A stretch of DNA of 64,000 bases from the NCBI GenBank assembly GCA_017625155.1, contig JAGALP010000006.1:1-64000 (forward strand), read 5' to 3'. The DNA comes from Paludibacteraceae bacterium (GTDB lineage: Bacteria; Bacteroidota; Bacteroidia; Bacteroidales; Paludibacteraceae). How positions within the stretch are numbered: the first letter of the stretch is position 1; each line of letters opens with the position of its first letter. Positions 31,073 through 39,372 of the stretch are shown piece after piece. Position numbers and translations under genes: made by a program. The notes beneath the pieces are model-generated. The model was not told the origin of the DNA and searched no databases. It worked only from the letters and a program-made list of their open reading frames with translations.

Positions 31073-32332
31073 ATGGCAACAAAACAAACTAAACAACCTA
31101 TCAATTTGATAGACAGTTTTTCTGATTTTAAGGAATTTAAGAACATTGATCGTCAGACATTAATCAATGTTCTGGAAGATTCTTTCCGCAATGTGATTAC
31201 CAAAATGTATGGTTCTGATGCGAACTATGATGTGATTATCAACCCTGACAAAGGCGATTTGGAAATTTATCGCAATCGCTTGGTAATGGAAGATGATGAT
31301 GTGGCAAACGAAAATACACAAATTGGTATTTCTGAGGCATTAAAACTTGATGATGAGGCTGAAATAGGCGAAGAAGTGACCGACAAAGTGGAGTTTGAGT
31401 CTTTTGGTCGTCGTATGATTCTAAACCTCCGTCAAACGTTGGCTAGTCGTATCCTTGACCTCCAAAAGGAGAATCTTTATCTCCGCTACAGCGAGATGTT
31501 GGGTCAAGTAGTAAGTGGCGAATTGTATCAAGTGTGGAAGAAAGAGATGCTATTGCTTGATGACGAAGGCAACGAACTCTATTTGCCAAAGCAAAACCAA
31601 ATCCCAACCGATTTCTATCGCAAGGGTGACACCGTTCGCGCTGTCGTAGTACAAGTGGACAACAAGAATCAAAATCCTAAGATTATCCTTTCACGTACTT
31701 CGCCATTGTTCTTGCAACGTCTTTTCGAGCAAGAGGTACCAGAGGTTCACGATGGATTGATTGCCATCAAAAATATTGCTCGTATTCCAGGTGAGCGTGC
31801 GAAAGTGGCAGTTGAGTCATTTGATGACCGTATTGATCCTGTAGGCGCGTGCGTAGGTATCAAAGGTGCGCGTATTCATGGTATCGTGCGCGAACTTCGC
31901 AATGAGAATATCGACGTGATCCACTATACCTCGAATATCAATCTTTATATCCAACGTGCATTGGCACCAGCTAAGATTTCCTCTATGACTGTTAACGAAG
32001 AGGAGAAGAAAGTAGATGTATATTTGCAACCAGACGAAGTGTCTTTGGCTATCGGTAAAGGCGGTTACAACATCAAGTTGGCAAGTATGCTGACTGGCTA
32101 CCAAATCGATGTGTATCGTGAAATGGATGATGCTGATAGTGAAGATATCTATTTGGATGAGTTTAACGATGAGATTGATCAATGGGTGCTCGACGCATTC
32201 AAGGCGATTGGTTTAGATACCGCTAAGGCTGTCTTGGGTGTAGATAAAGCTGAACTCATCAAGCGTGTTGATCTCGAGGAAGAAACCATCGATGAGGTAA
32301 TCGCTATCCTCGCAGCAGAATTTGAAGACTAA
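31073..32332 (+). CDS. nusA: Transcription termination/antitermination factor NusA
   Basis: 419 residues from ATG 31073. The N-terminal domain (IDSFSDFKEFKNIDRQTLINVLEDSF), an S1 domain near 130-200, then KH1 (DPVGACVGIKGARIHGIVREL) and KH2 (EVSLAIGKGGYNIKLASML) are seen; a C-terminal acidic helical repeat follows. NusA binds RNA polymerase and controls pausing. An in-frame ATG 24 nt upstream (31049), inside the repeat, would add MREIAEHE, and infB shows almost the same extension. Which start is used is open. It is the second gene of the operon. Confidence 0.93.
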   Translation: MATKQTKQPINLIDSFSDFKEFKNIDRQTLINVLEDSFRNVITKMYGSDANYDVIINPDKGDLEIYRNRLVMEDDDVANENTQIGISEALKLDDEAEIGEEVTDKVEFESFGRRMILNLRQTLASRILDLQKENLYLRYSEMLGQVVSGELYQVWKKEMLLLDDEGNELYLPKQNQIPTDFYRKGDTVRAVVVQVDNKNQNPKIILSRTSPLFLQRLFEQEVPEVHDGLIAIKNIARIPGERAKVAVESFDDRIDPVGACVGIKGARIHGIVRELRNENIDVIHYTSNINLYIQRALAPAKISSMTVNEEEKKVDVYLQPDEVSLAIGKGGYNIKLASMLTGYQIDVYREMDDADSEDIYLDEFNDEIDQWVLDAFKAIGLDTAKAVLGVDKAELIKRVDLEEETIDEVIAILAAEFED

Positions 32333-32354
32333 ATAGAATATAAATAATAAACCC

Positions 32355-32484
32355 CCTCCGACGGCAAGGAGGAGTCTCCCTCGAAAACATCCGAGAAGCT
32401 CGTGGCTTCGAGGATAGAGTGGAGGCATCGAGCGCCCTAACGACGACGTGGTCGTCGGTCAATGCGCGAGATTGCCGAACACGA
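32355..32484 (+). repeat. 130-bp perfect direct repeat, copy B, before infB
   Basis: Base-for-base the same as 30942-31071, including the three hairpins and the in-frame ATG (here 32462) in its last 23 bases. Sequence identity ends 1 bp before the infB ATG at 32486, where copy A has A and copy B has T. Confidence 0.95.
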
Positions 32485-32485
32485 T

Positions 32486-35269
32486 ATGGCTATTAAACTT
32501 ATCAAAGCTTGTAAAGAATTAAACATCGGCATGTCCACCGCCGTGGAATTCTGTAAAAAGCAGGGTAAGGAAATCGCTACGGACCCGAATACCCGTATCG
32601 ATGACGACTTGTACCTACTGCTTGCTAAAGAATTTAACAAGGACATGGCCTTGAAATTAGAAGCAGAGCGTCAAGCACAAGAACGTCAAGAGCGCGAGAT
32701 TCCTAAATCTGTGGCTGTAGAAGAACCTAAAAAGCCAGAGCATATTCCTACCGAGGTGCCTAAGCCCAAGGTAGTTGGCTCTATTGACCTTGATGCTGAT
32801 AAAAAGCGCAAGGCAGAGGAGGAAGCTGCTCGCAAAGCCGCTGAAGAGGCAAAAAAAGCGGAGGAGGCACGCATCGCTGCTCAGAAAGAAGCTGCCGCTA
32901 AGGCAAAAGCCGAAGCGGACGCCAAAGCAAAAGCAGAAGCCGAGGCCAAGAAAGCTGCTCAAGCCGCTCAGGCAGCTAAAGCCAAAGAAGAAGTAGAGGA
33001 ACCTGTGCAAGAAGAAAAAGAGGAAGAAGAAATCTTCCGCTTGGGTAAACCTGTGCTCAAAAATGCACCTAAGGTGTTGGGTAAGATTGATCTAAGCAGT
33101 ATCAATCAGGCTACTCATCCTACCAAGAAAACCAAAGAGGAGAAACGCAAAGAGCGTGAGGCACGCGAGCAACAACGCAAAGCCAACAAACCTGCTACCA
33201 ACAACAATGGTGGCAAATCAGGCAATGCGGCTGATGCACCTAAAGATGGAGGCGAGAAACGCAAACGCGAACGCATCAAACAAAACAAGGTGGACGTAAA
33301 TGATGCGCGCAATCAAAAACCTCAAAAGAAGAACAACAAAGCCAAGGGCTTCAAAGTGGAGGTCGATGACGAGGAGGTACAACGCCAAATCAAGGAGACT
33401 ATCCAACGTCTCCAAGGCAACAAAGGTAAGAGTACTACCAGCAAGCACAAACGCGAGCGTCGCGAGTTAGAGCGCGAGAAGATGGCGCAAGAGCGCGCTG
33501 CGGAGCAAGAGCAAAGCAAGGTGCTCAAACTCACCGAGTTTGTGACCGCCAACGACCTCGCTGTGATGATGAACGTGCCTGTGACCAAGGTCATCGGTAC
33601 CTGTATGATGCTCGGCGTGATGGTAAGTATCAACCAACGTCTCGACGCTGAAACTATCAACCTCGTAGCCGAGGAGTTTGGCTTCTCTACCGAGTTCGTT
33701 TCTGCCGAAGTGGTTGAGGAAATCAATGCCGATGAGGTAATCAACGAAGAGGATATCACCGAACGCTGCCCAATCGTAACCGTCATGGGTCACGTGGACC
33801 ACGGTAAGACATCGCTTCTCGACCATATCCGTAATGCCAACGTGATTGCAGGCGAGGCAGGTGGTATCACCCAACACATTGGTGCGTACAACGTGAAGCT
33901 GAAGAATGGTCAGCACATCACTTTCCTCGATACTCCTGGTCACGAGGCGTTTACCGCTATGCGTGCCCGTGGTGCGAAAGTCACGGATATCGCGATTATC
34001 ATTGTGGCTGCTGACGATGCGGTCATGCCACAGACTATCGAGGCCATCAACCACGCGCAAGCAGCTGGTGTGCCAATGATCTTCGCTATCAACAAGTGCG
34101 ATAAACCAAGTGCTAACCCAGATAAAATTAAGGAGCAACTCTCCAATATGAATATCCTCGTAGAGGATTGGGGTGGCTCTTACCAATGCCAACATATCTC
34201 TGCTAAGAAGGGTGAAGGCGTGTTCGAACTCCTCGAGAAAGTGCTTCTCGAAGCCGAGATGCTCGAACTCAAAGCCAATCCAAACCGCCGTGCCAAGGGC
34301 TCTATCATCGAGTCTTCGCTCGACAAAGGTCGTGGTTATGTGGCTACTGTGCTTGTGCAAGATGGTACCCTCCATCATGGCGATATTGTCCTCGCAGGTA
34401 TCTATCATGGTAAGATCAAAGCCATGTTCAACGAGCGCGGACAACGTATCCAACAAGCCCTTCCTGGCGAGCCATGTTTGATTCTTGGTCTCAATGGCGC
34501 ACCACAAGCGGGTGATGAATTTAACGTGATGGCTACCGAGCAAGAGGCACGCGATATTGCTAACAAACGCGAACAATTGCAACGCGAGATGTCGCTCCGC
34601 ACTAAGAAACACGTTGGTTTGGATGAGATTGGTCGTCGTCTGGCTATTGGTGACTTCAAAGAGCTCAATATCATCGTCAAGGGTGACGTGGACGGCTCTG
34701 TAGAGGCACTCAAAGACTCGCTCATCAAACTCTCTACCGAGAATATCCAAGTCAATGTTATCCACGGTGCTGTGGGTGCAATCTCCGACTCCGATGTCCT
34801 TCTCGCTGCTGCGTCAGATGCGATTATCGTCGGCTTTAATGTCCGTCCTACGAGCACAGCGCGTAAGATGGCAGAGGGCGAAGAAGTGGACATCCGCATC
34901 TATTCTATCATCTACGATGCTATCGAAGAGATCAAGTCGGCTATGGCAGGTATGCTTTCTCCAGATATCAAGGAGGAGGTTACTGCTACGCTTGAGGTAT
35001 TGCAAACTTTCCGTATCTCCAAGGTGGGTACTATCGCAGGTTGTATCGTGCGTGAGGGTAAAGCCAAACGTGCTAATAAATGCCGCGTAATCCGTGACGG
35101 TATCGTTATCCATACTGGCGAACTCTCTTCGCTCAAGCATGGTAAGGATGATATCAAGGAGGCTGGTCTCAATATGGAATGTGGTTTGAGCATCAAGAGT
35201 TACAACGATATTGTAGAAGGCGACCTCATCGAAACCTTCGAGCAAATCGAGGTAGCTAAGACTTTGTAA
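32486..35269 (+). CDS. infB: Translation initiation factor IF-2
   Basis: 927 residues from ATG 32486. It has a short IF2N-type start ([25 protein letters not shown]), a long K/A/E-rich linker to about residue 330, a second IF2N-like segment, then the G domain with [24 protein letters not shown] and NKCDKP, and domains II-IV. It brings initiator tRNA to the 30S subunit using GTP. The long charged linker is normal for Bacteroidota. An upstream ATG at 32462 would add MREIAEHD from the repeat. A terminator closes the operon. Confidence 0.95.
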   Translation: MAIKLIKACKELNIGMSTAVEFCKKQGKEIATDPNTRIDDDLYLLLAKEFNKDMALKLEAERQAQERQEREIPKSVAVEEPKKPEHIPTEVPKPKVVGSIDLDADKKRKAEEEAARKAAEEAKKAEEARIAAQKEAAAKAKAEADAKAKAEAEAKKAAQAAQAAKAKEEVEEPVQEEKEEEEIFRLGKPVLKNAPKVLGKIDLSSINQATHPTKKTKEEKRKEREAREQQRKANKPATNNNGGKSGNAADAPKDGGEKRKRERIKQNKVDVNDARNQKPQKKNNKAKGFKVEVDDEEVQRQIKETIQRLQGNKGKSTTSKHKRERRELEREKMAQERAAEQEQSKVLKLTEFVTANDLAVMMNVPVTKVIGTCMMLGVMVSINQRLDAETINLVAEEFGFSTEFVSAEVVEEINADEVINEEDITERCPIVTVMGHVDHGKTSLLDHIRNANVIAGEAGGITQHIGAYNVKLKNGQHITFLDTPGHEAFTAMRARGAKVTDIAIIIVAADDAVMPQTIEAINHAQAAGVPMIFAINKCDKPSANPDKIKEQLSNMNILVEDWGGSYQCQHISAKKGEGVFELLEKVLLEAEMLELKANPNRRAKGSIIESSLDKGRGYVATVLVQDGTLHHGDIVLAGIYHGKIKAMFNERGQRIQQALPGEPCLILGLNGAPQAGDEFNVMATEQEARDIANKREQLQREMSLRTKKHVGLDEIGRRLAIGDFKELNIIVKGDVDGSVEALKDSLIKLSTENIQVNVIHGAVGAISDSDVLLAAASDAIIVGFNVRPTSTARKMAEGEEVDIRIYSIIYDAIEEIKSAMAGMLSPDIKEEVTATLEVLQTFRISKVGTIAGCIVREGKAKRANKCRVIRDGIVIHTGELSSLKHGKDDIKEAGLNMECGLSIKSYNDIVEGDLIETFEQIEVAKTL

Positions 35270-35313
35270 AAATAATCTAGCATTACTAGCCAATCTAGAA
35301 TAACTAGTAATAA

Positions 35314-35349
35314 TCCATCGCATCTCATTCGAGGTGCGATGGATGTTTT
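35314..35349 (+). terminator. Terminator of the rimP-nusA-infB operon
   Basis: TCCATCGCA (35314-35322) pairs with TGCGATGGA (35335-35343), followed by TGTTTTA. Confidence 0.75.
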
Positions 35350-35407
35350 ATGTGCTGTTTGTTAAGATTATCTTCCTTTGTTCCTTCTCTATCTTTTCCG
35401 TGTTAAT

Positions 35408-35440
35408 AACCAAGGACGAACCAAGGACGAACCAAGGATG
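35408..35440. repeat. 11-bp tandem repeat, 3 units
   Basis: AACCAAGGACG, AACCAAGGACG and AACCAAGGATG, head to tail, then a partial AACC. It has the same period and copy number as the array at 11377. Confidence 0.85.
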
Positions 35441-35469
35441 AACCTACCAACTCTCAAACTCTGACTAAA

Positions 35470-35572
35470 CCTGAAAAAGGTTGACTCGATTACTGAGTTA
35501 TGATCTTAAAAAACGTAAACTTTTGACTCGTTTCCTAAAAAGGTTGACTACGATTCTAAAAAGGTTTACTAG
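35470..35572. repeat. IS-end-like short repeats, left side
   Basis: Three direct copies of a CCTRAAAAAGGTTGACT-like unit begin near 35470, 35534 and 35553, the last reading TCTAAAAAGGTTTACT and probably being the IS left end. A degenerate copy lies around 35505. The matching group on the other side of the element is at 37286-37362. Confidence 0.7.
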
Positions 35573-35584
35573 TGAAAGACTCTG

Positions 35585-35616
35585 CAAAGATACAACAAAA
35601 AAATGATATACGCAAA
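35585..35616 (-). promoter_or_regulatory. Outward-facing promoter at the left IS end
   Basis: On the minus strand TTTG (35613-35616) and TATCTTTG (35585-35592), 20 bp apart, would read out of the element toward the 3' end of infB. Confidence 0.5.
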
Positions 35617-35672
35617 AATCGTTTAGATTGGCGCTATTTTTTCATTAAACCTATTCCTCTAACTTTTGAAAA

Positions 35673-36494
35673 TTATAGTTTTCTGTAGTATAGTTGTGCA
35701 GGTGTCTTCATGCCCAAACTTAAATGTGGACGCAATGTATTATAGGTGTGTACTGCATGGTCTACTAGTGGTATTGCTTCTTGCCAATTCCGTGGCGTTG
35801 GCAATGGATCTAGAAACTCATTCTTAATAATACCATTAACTCGCTCAGCCACAGCATTATCCGTAGGGTTACTATCTTCTGTCATACTGATACGGATATG
35901 ATGTTCTTTGAGTTGTGTGATATATCCATCACAACAATATTGTACACCTCTATCCGAATGATGTATAGTGCCACATAGATTACCACCTCCTGCATGTACA
36001 ATCGCCTGATTAAGAGCGGATAGCGTATGTTTTGCCTCCATTGTTGGAGACAGTACATAACCAATTATCATACGAGAAAAAGCATCTGTCACAAGATGTA
36101 GATAACAGAATTTGTCATCTATTGTATAGATATATGTGATGTCACTTACCCATACTTGATTAACATTCTTGATAACAAGTTCTTTAACCAAGTCTGGATA
36201 CTTAAAGTACACATGATTAGAGTTGGTTGTATGATGTGATTTGCGAGGAGGGATAATTAGTTTGTGTTGGTGTAGCAGCCCTAGAAACTTATCTCGCCCC
36301 ATTCCTAATGTTCCGCCTAATACTGAACGAACGAGACAATATAGCTTTAGACCGCCTATCATAGGCATCTCCGAGCGATAATATCTGACAAGCGAAAGAA
36401 TCTCTTTCTCTACTTCTAATTCACTGAATGACTTGCGTTTATGTTTATAATAAGCCTGTTTAGACTTGCCAAACAGTCCGCAGAGAGTTTCCAT
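35673..36494 (-). CDS. IS3-family transposase OrfB, DDE integrase domain
   Basis: 273 residues from its own ATG. An HTH_21-like helical start (ETLCGLFGKSKQAYYKHKRK) leads to the rve integrase core: WVSDITYIYTIDDKF (first D), HHSDRGVQY (second D) and AVAERVNGIIKNEFL (catalytic E). The C-terminus LYYRKL is complete. OrfB alone is normally not the active enzyme; a -1 frameshift joins it to OrfA. The open frame continues upstream of the ATG, in phase with that frameshift. Confidence 0.92.
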   Translation of the reverse strand: METLCGLFGKSKQAYYKHKRKSFSELEVEKEILSLVRYYRSEMPMIGGLKLYCLVRSVLGGTLGMGRDKFLGLLHQHKLIIPPRKSHHTTNSNHVYFKYPDLVKELVIKNVNQVWVSDITYIYTIDDKFCYLHLVTDAFSRMIIGYVLSPTMEAKHTLSALNQAIVHAGGGNLCGTIHHSDRGVQYCCDGYITQLKEHHIRISMTEDSNPTDNAVAERVNGIIKNEFLDPLPTPRNWQEAIPLVDHAVHTYNTLRPHLSLGMKTPAQLYYRKL

Positions 36495-36526
36495 TGTTTC
36501 GTATGGAAACTCTGCGGACAGGCGTT

Positions 36527-36883
36527 CTACTGTTTGGCACCATCTTTTTTTAACAGGTCTATGCCATCTTCTTCTTTAACAATCTCAAGAAGACGCTCAT
36601 AACCAGCAGCGCGGAGTTTATGATACTCCACCTCGCGTAAGAGACGCTCGTTCTCTAAACGAAGATTCTCCAGAGCTTGATCTTTTGCATCCATGTGAAT
36701 TGATTTTCTGCGCAAAGGTACGCCTTTTTTTCCATTTGAGCAAGATATAAGCCAATCTGAAAGGGTTGTTTGGTGAATTTTCCATTTCTTTGCACATTCA
36801 CCTTGACTCATACCTGATGCAAAATAGTCTTCAACAACTTGTTGTTTGAATGACTGAGAGTAATAATTTACTGTTCGCTTCAT
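36527..36883 (-). CDS. IS3-family transposase OrfA, HTH and leucine zipper
   Basis: 118 residues. YSQSFKQQVVEDYFASGMSQGECAKKWKIHQTTLSDWL is the DNA-binding helix-turn-helix that recognises the IS ends. ALENLRLENERLLREVEYHKLRA is the zipper needed for assembly with OrfAB. The frame stops at 36527-36529, shortly after a run of seven A in the mRNA sense. Only the short -1 frameshift is needed to read on into OrfB. Confidence 0.9.
   Translation of the reverse strand: MKRTVNYYSQSFKQQVVEDYFASGMSQGECAKKWKIHQTTLSDWLISCSNGKKGVPLRRKSIHMDAKDQALENLRLENERLLREVEYHKLRAAGYERLLEIVKEEDGIDLLKKDGAKQ
36545..36551 (-). other. A7 slippery site for -1 frameshifting
   Basis: The minus strand reads TTA AAA AAA GAT in the OrfA frame. 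Slipping back one base gives an open frame (RWCQTVERLSAEFPYET) leading straight into OrfB's ATG, the standard IS3 fusion mechanism. Confidence 0.8.
36713..36744 (-). promoter_or_regulatory. Promoter-like site inside OrfA
   Basis: CTTG (complement of 36741-36744) and TACCTTTG (complement of 36713-36720) on the minus strand, 20 bp apart. It could drive OrfB-only transcripts, or be coincidence in coding DNA. Confidence 0.45.
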
Positions 36884-36949
36884 AAAACTTGAATCTTAAT
36901 AATTGATACTTTTTGTTCATTTTATGAGTAAACCTATTTCAGTATAAGA

Positions 36950-37241
36950 CACTCAAAAAAGTACTTTTGTTAAGTGAAGAAGTGCCTTGAATGGCACTTC
37001 GAGTATTGCGCCCGAGAAGTCCCCACTTTGAGGATTAAGCGCAATACATAGAATGGCGCGACCCTTGCGGTCACGCAGCCGTACGGCTATAGGGTAGTGC
37101 CGTACAGGGTAGGCACGACCGCCTAATGCGTGATGTTTGGTGTGCTTACCTGTAAAATGCTTTTTCTTAAGATTTTACATCTCTTATACCTTGCCTTATT
37201 CCACCGAGAGAACTCCGAGAGACGACCGAGAGATGACCGAC
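36950..37241. other. Gene-free stretch with several hairpins and an 11-bp repeat
   Basis: Hairpins: GAAGTGCC/GGCACTTC near 36977-36998, TATTGCGC/GCGCAATA near 37005-37050, and GTACGGC/GCCGTAC near 37080-37105. At 37204-37236 three 11-bp units (CCGAGAGAACT, CCGAGAGACGA, CCGAGAGATGA) follow head to tail. No coding frame is convincing. Confidence 0.6.
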
Positions 37242-37285
37242 TAAACTCCCCAACACAAAAAGTACGTTTTATTAATATCGCCTCC

Positions 37286-37362
37286 TAAAAAAGTTGACTC
37301 ATTTCCTAAAAAAAGTTGACTGCTTTCCTGAAAAGGTTGACTACCTTCCTAAAATTGTTGCC
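37286..37362. repeat. IS-end-like short repeats, right side
   Basis: Four direct copies of the CCTRAAAAAGTTGACT-like unit begin near 37286, 37305, 37327 and 37348, spaced about 20 bp. A single further copy lies at about 48198-48215, far from any IS. Confidence 0.7.
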
Positions 37363-37402
37363 ACTCCCCGAAACAAAAAATCGCTACCAAAAGGCGATTT
37401 TA

Positions 37403-37434
37403 TTTGCTCAATTCAAAAAAATGTATTACCTTTG
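37403..37434 (+). promoter_or_regulatory. Promoter of the candidate RNA / exported-protein operon
   Basis: TTTG at 37403-37406 and TACCTTTG at 37427-37434, 20 bp apart; no coding start follows until 37846. Confidence 0.8.
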
Positions 37435-37436
37435 CA

Positions 37437-37780
37437 CCGTGAACCTGCGCCAGGGGATGTCTGACATCATTGGCGGAGGGTAGCAGACATAGTAAAAAGG
37501 CGTTTATTGACGCTCTGTTCTGACGAATCGAAATCTCGCAAATTTCCATTAGTCTCGGAACTTAGCAACGGTAGATGTCCTACGGGATATAGATTATCCC
37601 TCTTGTGCTTGTTATGGTACATCTTTTGCGTATATATGTATGCGCACACGCGTACCTTGACTATGTAGCACGGAGAATGTTTATATTCGGCGTGGGCTTC
37701 GCGTTGTTGTTCTAGACTAATAGGCAATGCGAGAGCCTCGATTCGTGGAACGACAGCAGTCGGAATCCACGTTTTTTGTA
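37437..37780 (+). ncRNA. Candidate ~340-nt noncoding RNA or terminated leader
   Basis: A promoter at 37403-37434 and a terminator at 37744-37778 bracket about 340 nt without a good reading frame. The 5' end folds as CGCCA-GATGT/ACATC-TGGCG. It lacks the tmRNA ends and the RNase P GAGGAAAGU box, so it is not identified. It could be a free RNA or a regulated leader of the operon starting at 37846. Confidence 0.5.
37744..37778 (+). terminator. Rho-independent terminator before the 37846 gene
   Basis: CGTGGA (37744-37749) pairs with TCCACG (37766-37771), with inner GAC/GTC, followed by TTTTTT. It lies 68 bp upstream of the next start codon. Confidence 0.75.
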
Positions 37781-37845
37781 TGCCTATGTATGTAATGCAC
37801 AAAGAATATAAACAACTAATTATTAACCCATAAAACAACAATCGT

Positions 37846-38517
37846 ATGAAAAAAGTACTATTTCTTGCGATGGCAATGCTGGTAGCATGCTCCGCAAGTT
37901 TTGCACAAGATGCAAAGGAAATCATGAATGAACGCAAAGCAGTTCAAAAAATGGCAAAACAAGAACTCGCAGCTAAAGTGGACAAGGCAACCAAAAAAGA
38001 AGCGAAACGCCTTGCCAAAGAAGGTTGGGTAGTAAGTCCAGGTGCATTACCATTGGAAAAACAATTACAACGCTCATATGAAATGGAATATCAATATGAC
38101 GATTTAGGTTTTCCTAAATACATTATGGCTAATGCACAATCTATTGCAGAGCATTATGATGCAGCAAAAACTGCTGCTACTTCATTAGCAATTACCAACC
38201 TTGCGGGACAAATCCAAACTGAAGTAAGCGCATTGATAGAGAATACTGTTGCTAATTCGCAACTTTCAGCAGAACAAGCTGCAAGTATTTCTGAAACAGT
38301 GATGTCAAGTAAGAATCTAATTAGCCAATCTATTGGTCGCACAATTGCAGTAGTAGAATGCTATCGCGTTTTGAAGAACAAAAACCGCGAAGTAATGGTG
38401 CGTATTGCTTATAATGGAGAAATGGCAAAAGAAGCAGCTAAGAAAGCTGTTCGTGAAGAATTGGTAAAGAAAGGCGAAAACTTGCACGAACAATTAGATA
38501 AAGTACTTGGTTTCTAA
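37846..38517 (+). CDS. LPP20-like exported protein
   Basis: 223 residues with a signal peptide (MKKVLFLAMAMLVACSASFAQ). Mature helices are rich in K and A at first, then ANAQSIAEHYDAAKTAATSLAITNLAGQIQTEV and a C-terminal strand pair (VVECYRVLKNKNREVMVRIAYNG), which together recall the LPP20/FlgO-type fold. Probably periplasmic or outer membrane associated. The next gene overlaps by one base (TAATG), and a caspase-like gene follows, so the three form an operon. Confidence 0.65.
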   Translation: MKKVLFLAMAMLVACSASFAQDAKEIMNERKAVQKMAKQELAAKVDKATKKEAKRLAKEGWVVSPGALPLEKQLQRSYEMEYQYDDLGFPKYIMANAQSIAEHYDAAKTAATSLAITNLAGQIQTEVSALIENTVANSQLSAEQAASISETVMSSKNLISQSIGRTIAVVECYRVLKNKNREVMVRIAYNGEMAKEAAKKAVREELVKKGENLHEQLDKVLGF

Positions 38518-39359
38518 TGAAATACATAATAAATCTAATATTAGTCTTTTTATTTGCAGCAACCATTCACGCACAACGCGTTGCAACTGTTTGTGGTGAG
38601 TATCGCTATACCGTACCCGGCGAGATTCCATTGAACCGCGCCAAACAAATAGCCATTGATAAAGCTCGTAACGAAGCTATTGCTAATGAATTTGGGCAGG
38701 TAGTATCACAATCTACCACGACAACCATTCACACCTCGGACAGCAAATCCCAAGTTCAGTCGGATAGTTATGCTTCCACCGAATCAAAAGCCATTTGGTT
38801 GAGCGATACGAAAGAGCCCGAAGTTAGCATTGCATACGAAAACGATGTAATGGTGATAACCGCTTCGGTATGTGGCAAGGCACGTGAGTTGAAAACCGCA
38901 GAGGTGGAATTGAAAATGCAGGTTCTCAACAATGGTTTCGAATCAGACCAATTTAGGAATAATGATAAAGTTTCTATTTTGTTCAAGTCGCCTATTAATG
39001 GCTATGTGGCTATCTTCTTTCGCGATGATAATGCAGGCATGATATATTGCATGATGCCCTACGAGAATGAAGATGGCACAGCGCGAGAGGTAAAAAGTAA
39101 TAAAGAATATACGTATCTTTCGACTGCCGACCCAATCTATCCCTATCAAGAAGAAACGATTTTGGTAACGGACAAGAGTGTAGAATTTGATACATTTATT
39201 CTTGTCTTTTCTAAAAAAGACTTTTCAATGCCTTCCTCAGAAGCAGGAGAGTTTGTTCCCGAACTTTCCGTAGAAGACTTCCAGAGATGGTTGCGCAAAA
39301 ATCGCATCAATGACGAAACGATGCAAACAATGGAAAAATCAATTCAAATACACAAATAA
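38517..39359 (+). CDS. DUF4384-containing exported protein
   Basis: 280 residues with a signal peptide (MKYIINLILVFLFAATIHAQ). Residues about 30-110 have an LPP20-like helix with KQIAIDKARNEAIANEFG, then a DUF4384-type domain (DKVSILFKSPINGYVAIFFRDDNAGMIYCMMPYENED). DUF4384 modules accompany caspase-like and signalling proteins in bacteria. A 1-bp overlap with the previous gene and 13 bp to the caspase gene indicate co-translation. Function is unknown. Confidence 0.7.
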   Translation: MKYIINLILVFLFAATIHAQRVATVCGEYRYTVPGEIPLNRAKQIAIDKARNEAIANEFGQVVSQSTTTTIHTSDSKSQVQSDSYASTESKAIWLSDTKEPEVSIAYENDVMVITASVCGKARELKTAEVELKMQVLNNGFESDQFRNNDKVSILFKSPINGYVAIFFRDDNAGMIYCMMPYENEDGTAREVKSNKEYTYLSTADPIYPYQEETILVTDKSVEFDTFILVFSKKDFSMPSSEAGEFVPELSVEDFQRWLRKNRINDETMQTMEKSIQIHK

Positions 39360-39372
39360 AAAATAAATGATT

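Larger units (their letters stand above)
35551..36945 (-). mobile_element. IS3-family insertion sequence (IS150-like)
   Basis: About 1.4 kb on the minus strand with the two overlapping-type transposase frames. The right end reads, on the minus strand, CTGAAATAGGTTTACTC and the left end, on the plus strand, TTCTAAAAAGGTTTACTAG, sharing A-x-AGGTTTACT as imperfect inverted repeats. Exact ends and the short target duplication cannot be fixed by eye. Both frames are open and a frameshift site is intact, so the copy may be active. Confidence 0.75.

Noticed and set aside
33467-34765. Long minus-strand open frame opposite infB
   Set aside because: It is the mirror of a highly biased coding gene and shows no motif or start context.
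37437-37500. Possible SRP RNA (GTGAACC, CCAGG and GGTAGCAG in order)
   Set aside because: The insert between CAGG and AGCAG is far longer than the conserved GGAA-loop core and the pairing does not match; the words alone are not enough.
37467-37937. Minus-strand frame covering the candidate RNA
   Set aside because: No promoter on that strand and it overlaps the start of the LPP20-like gene; composition looks non-coding.
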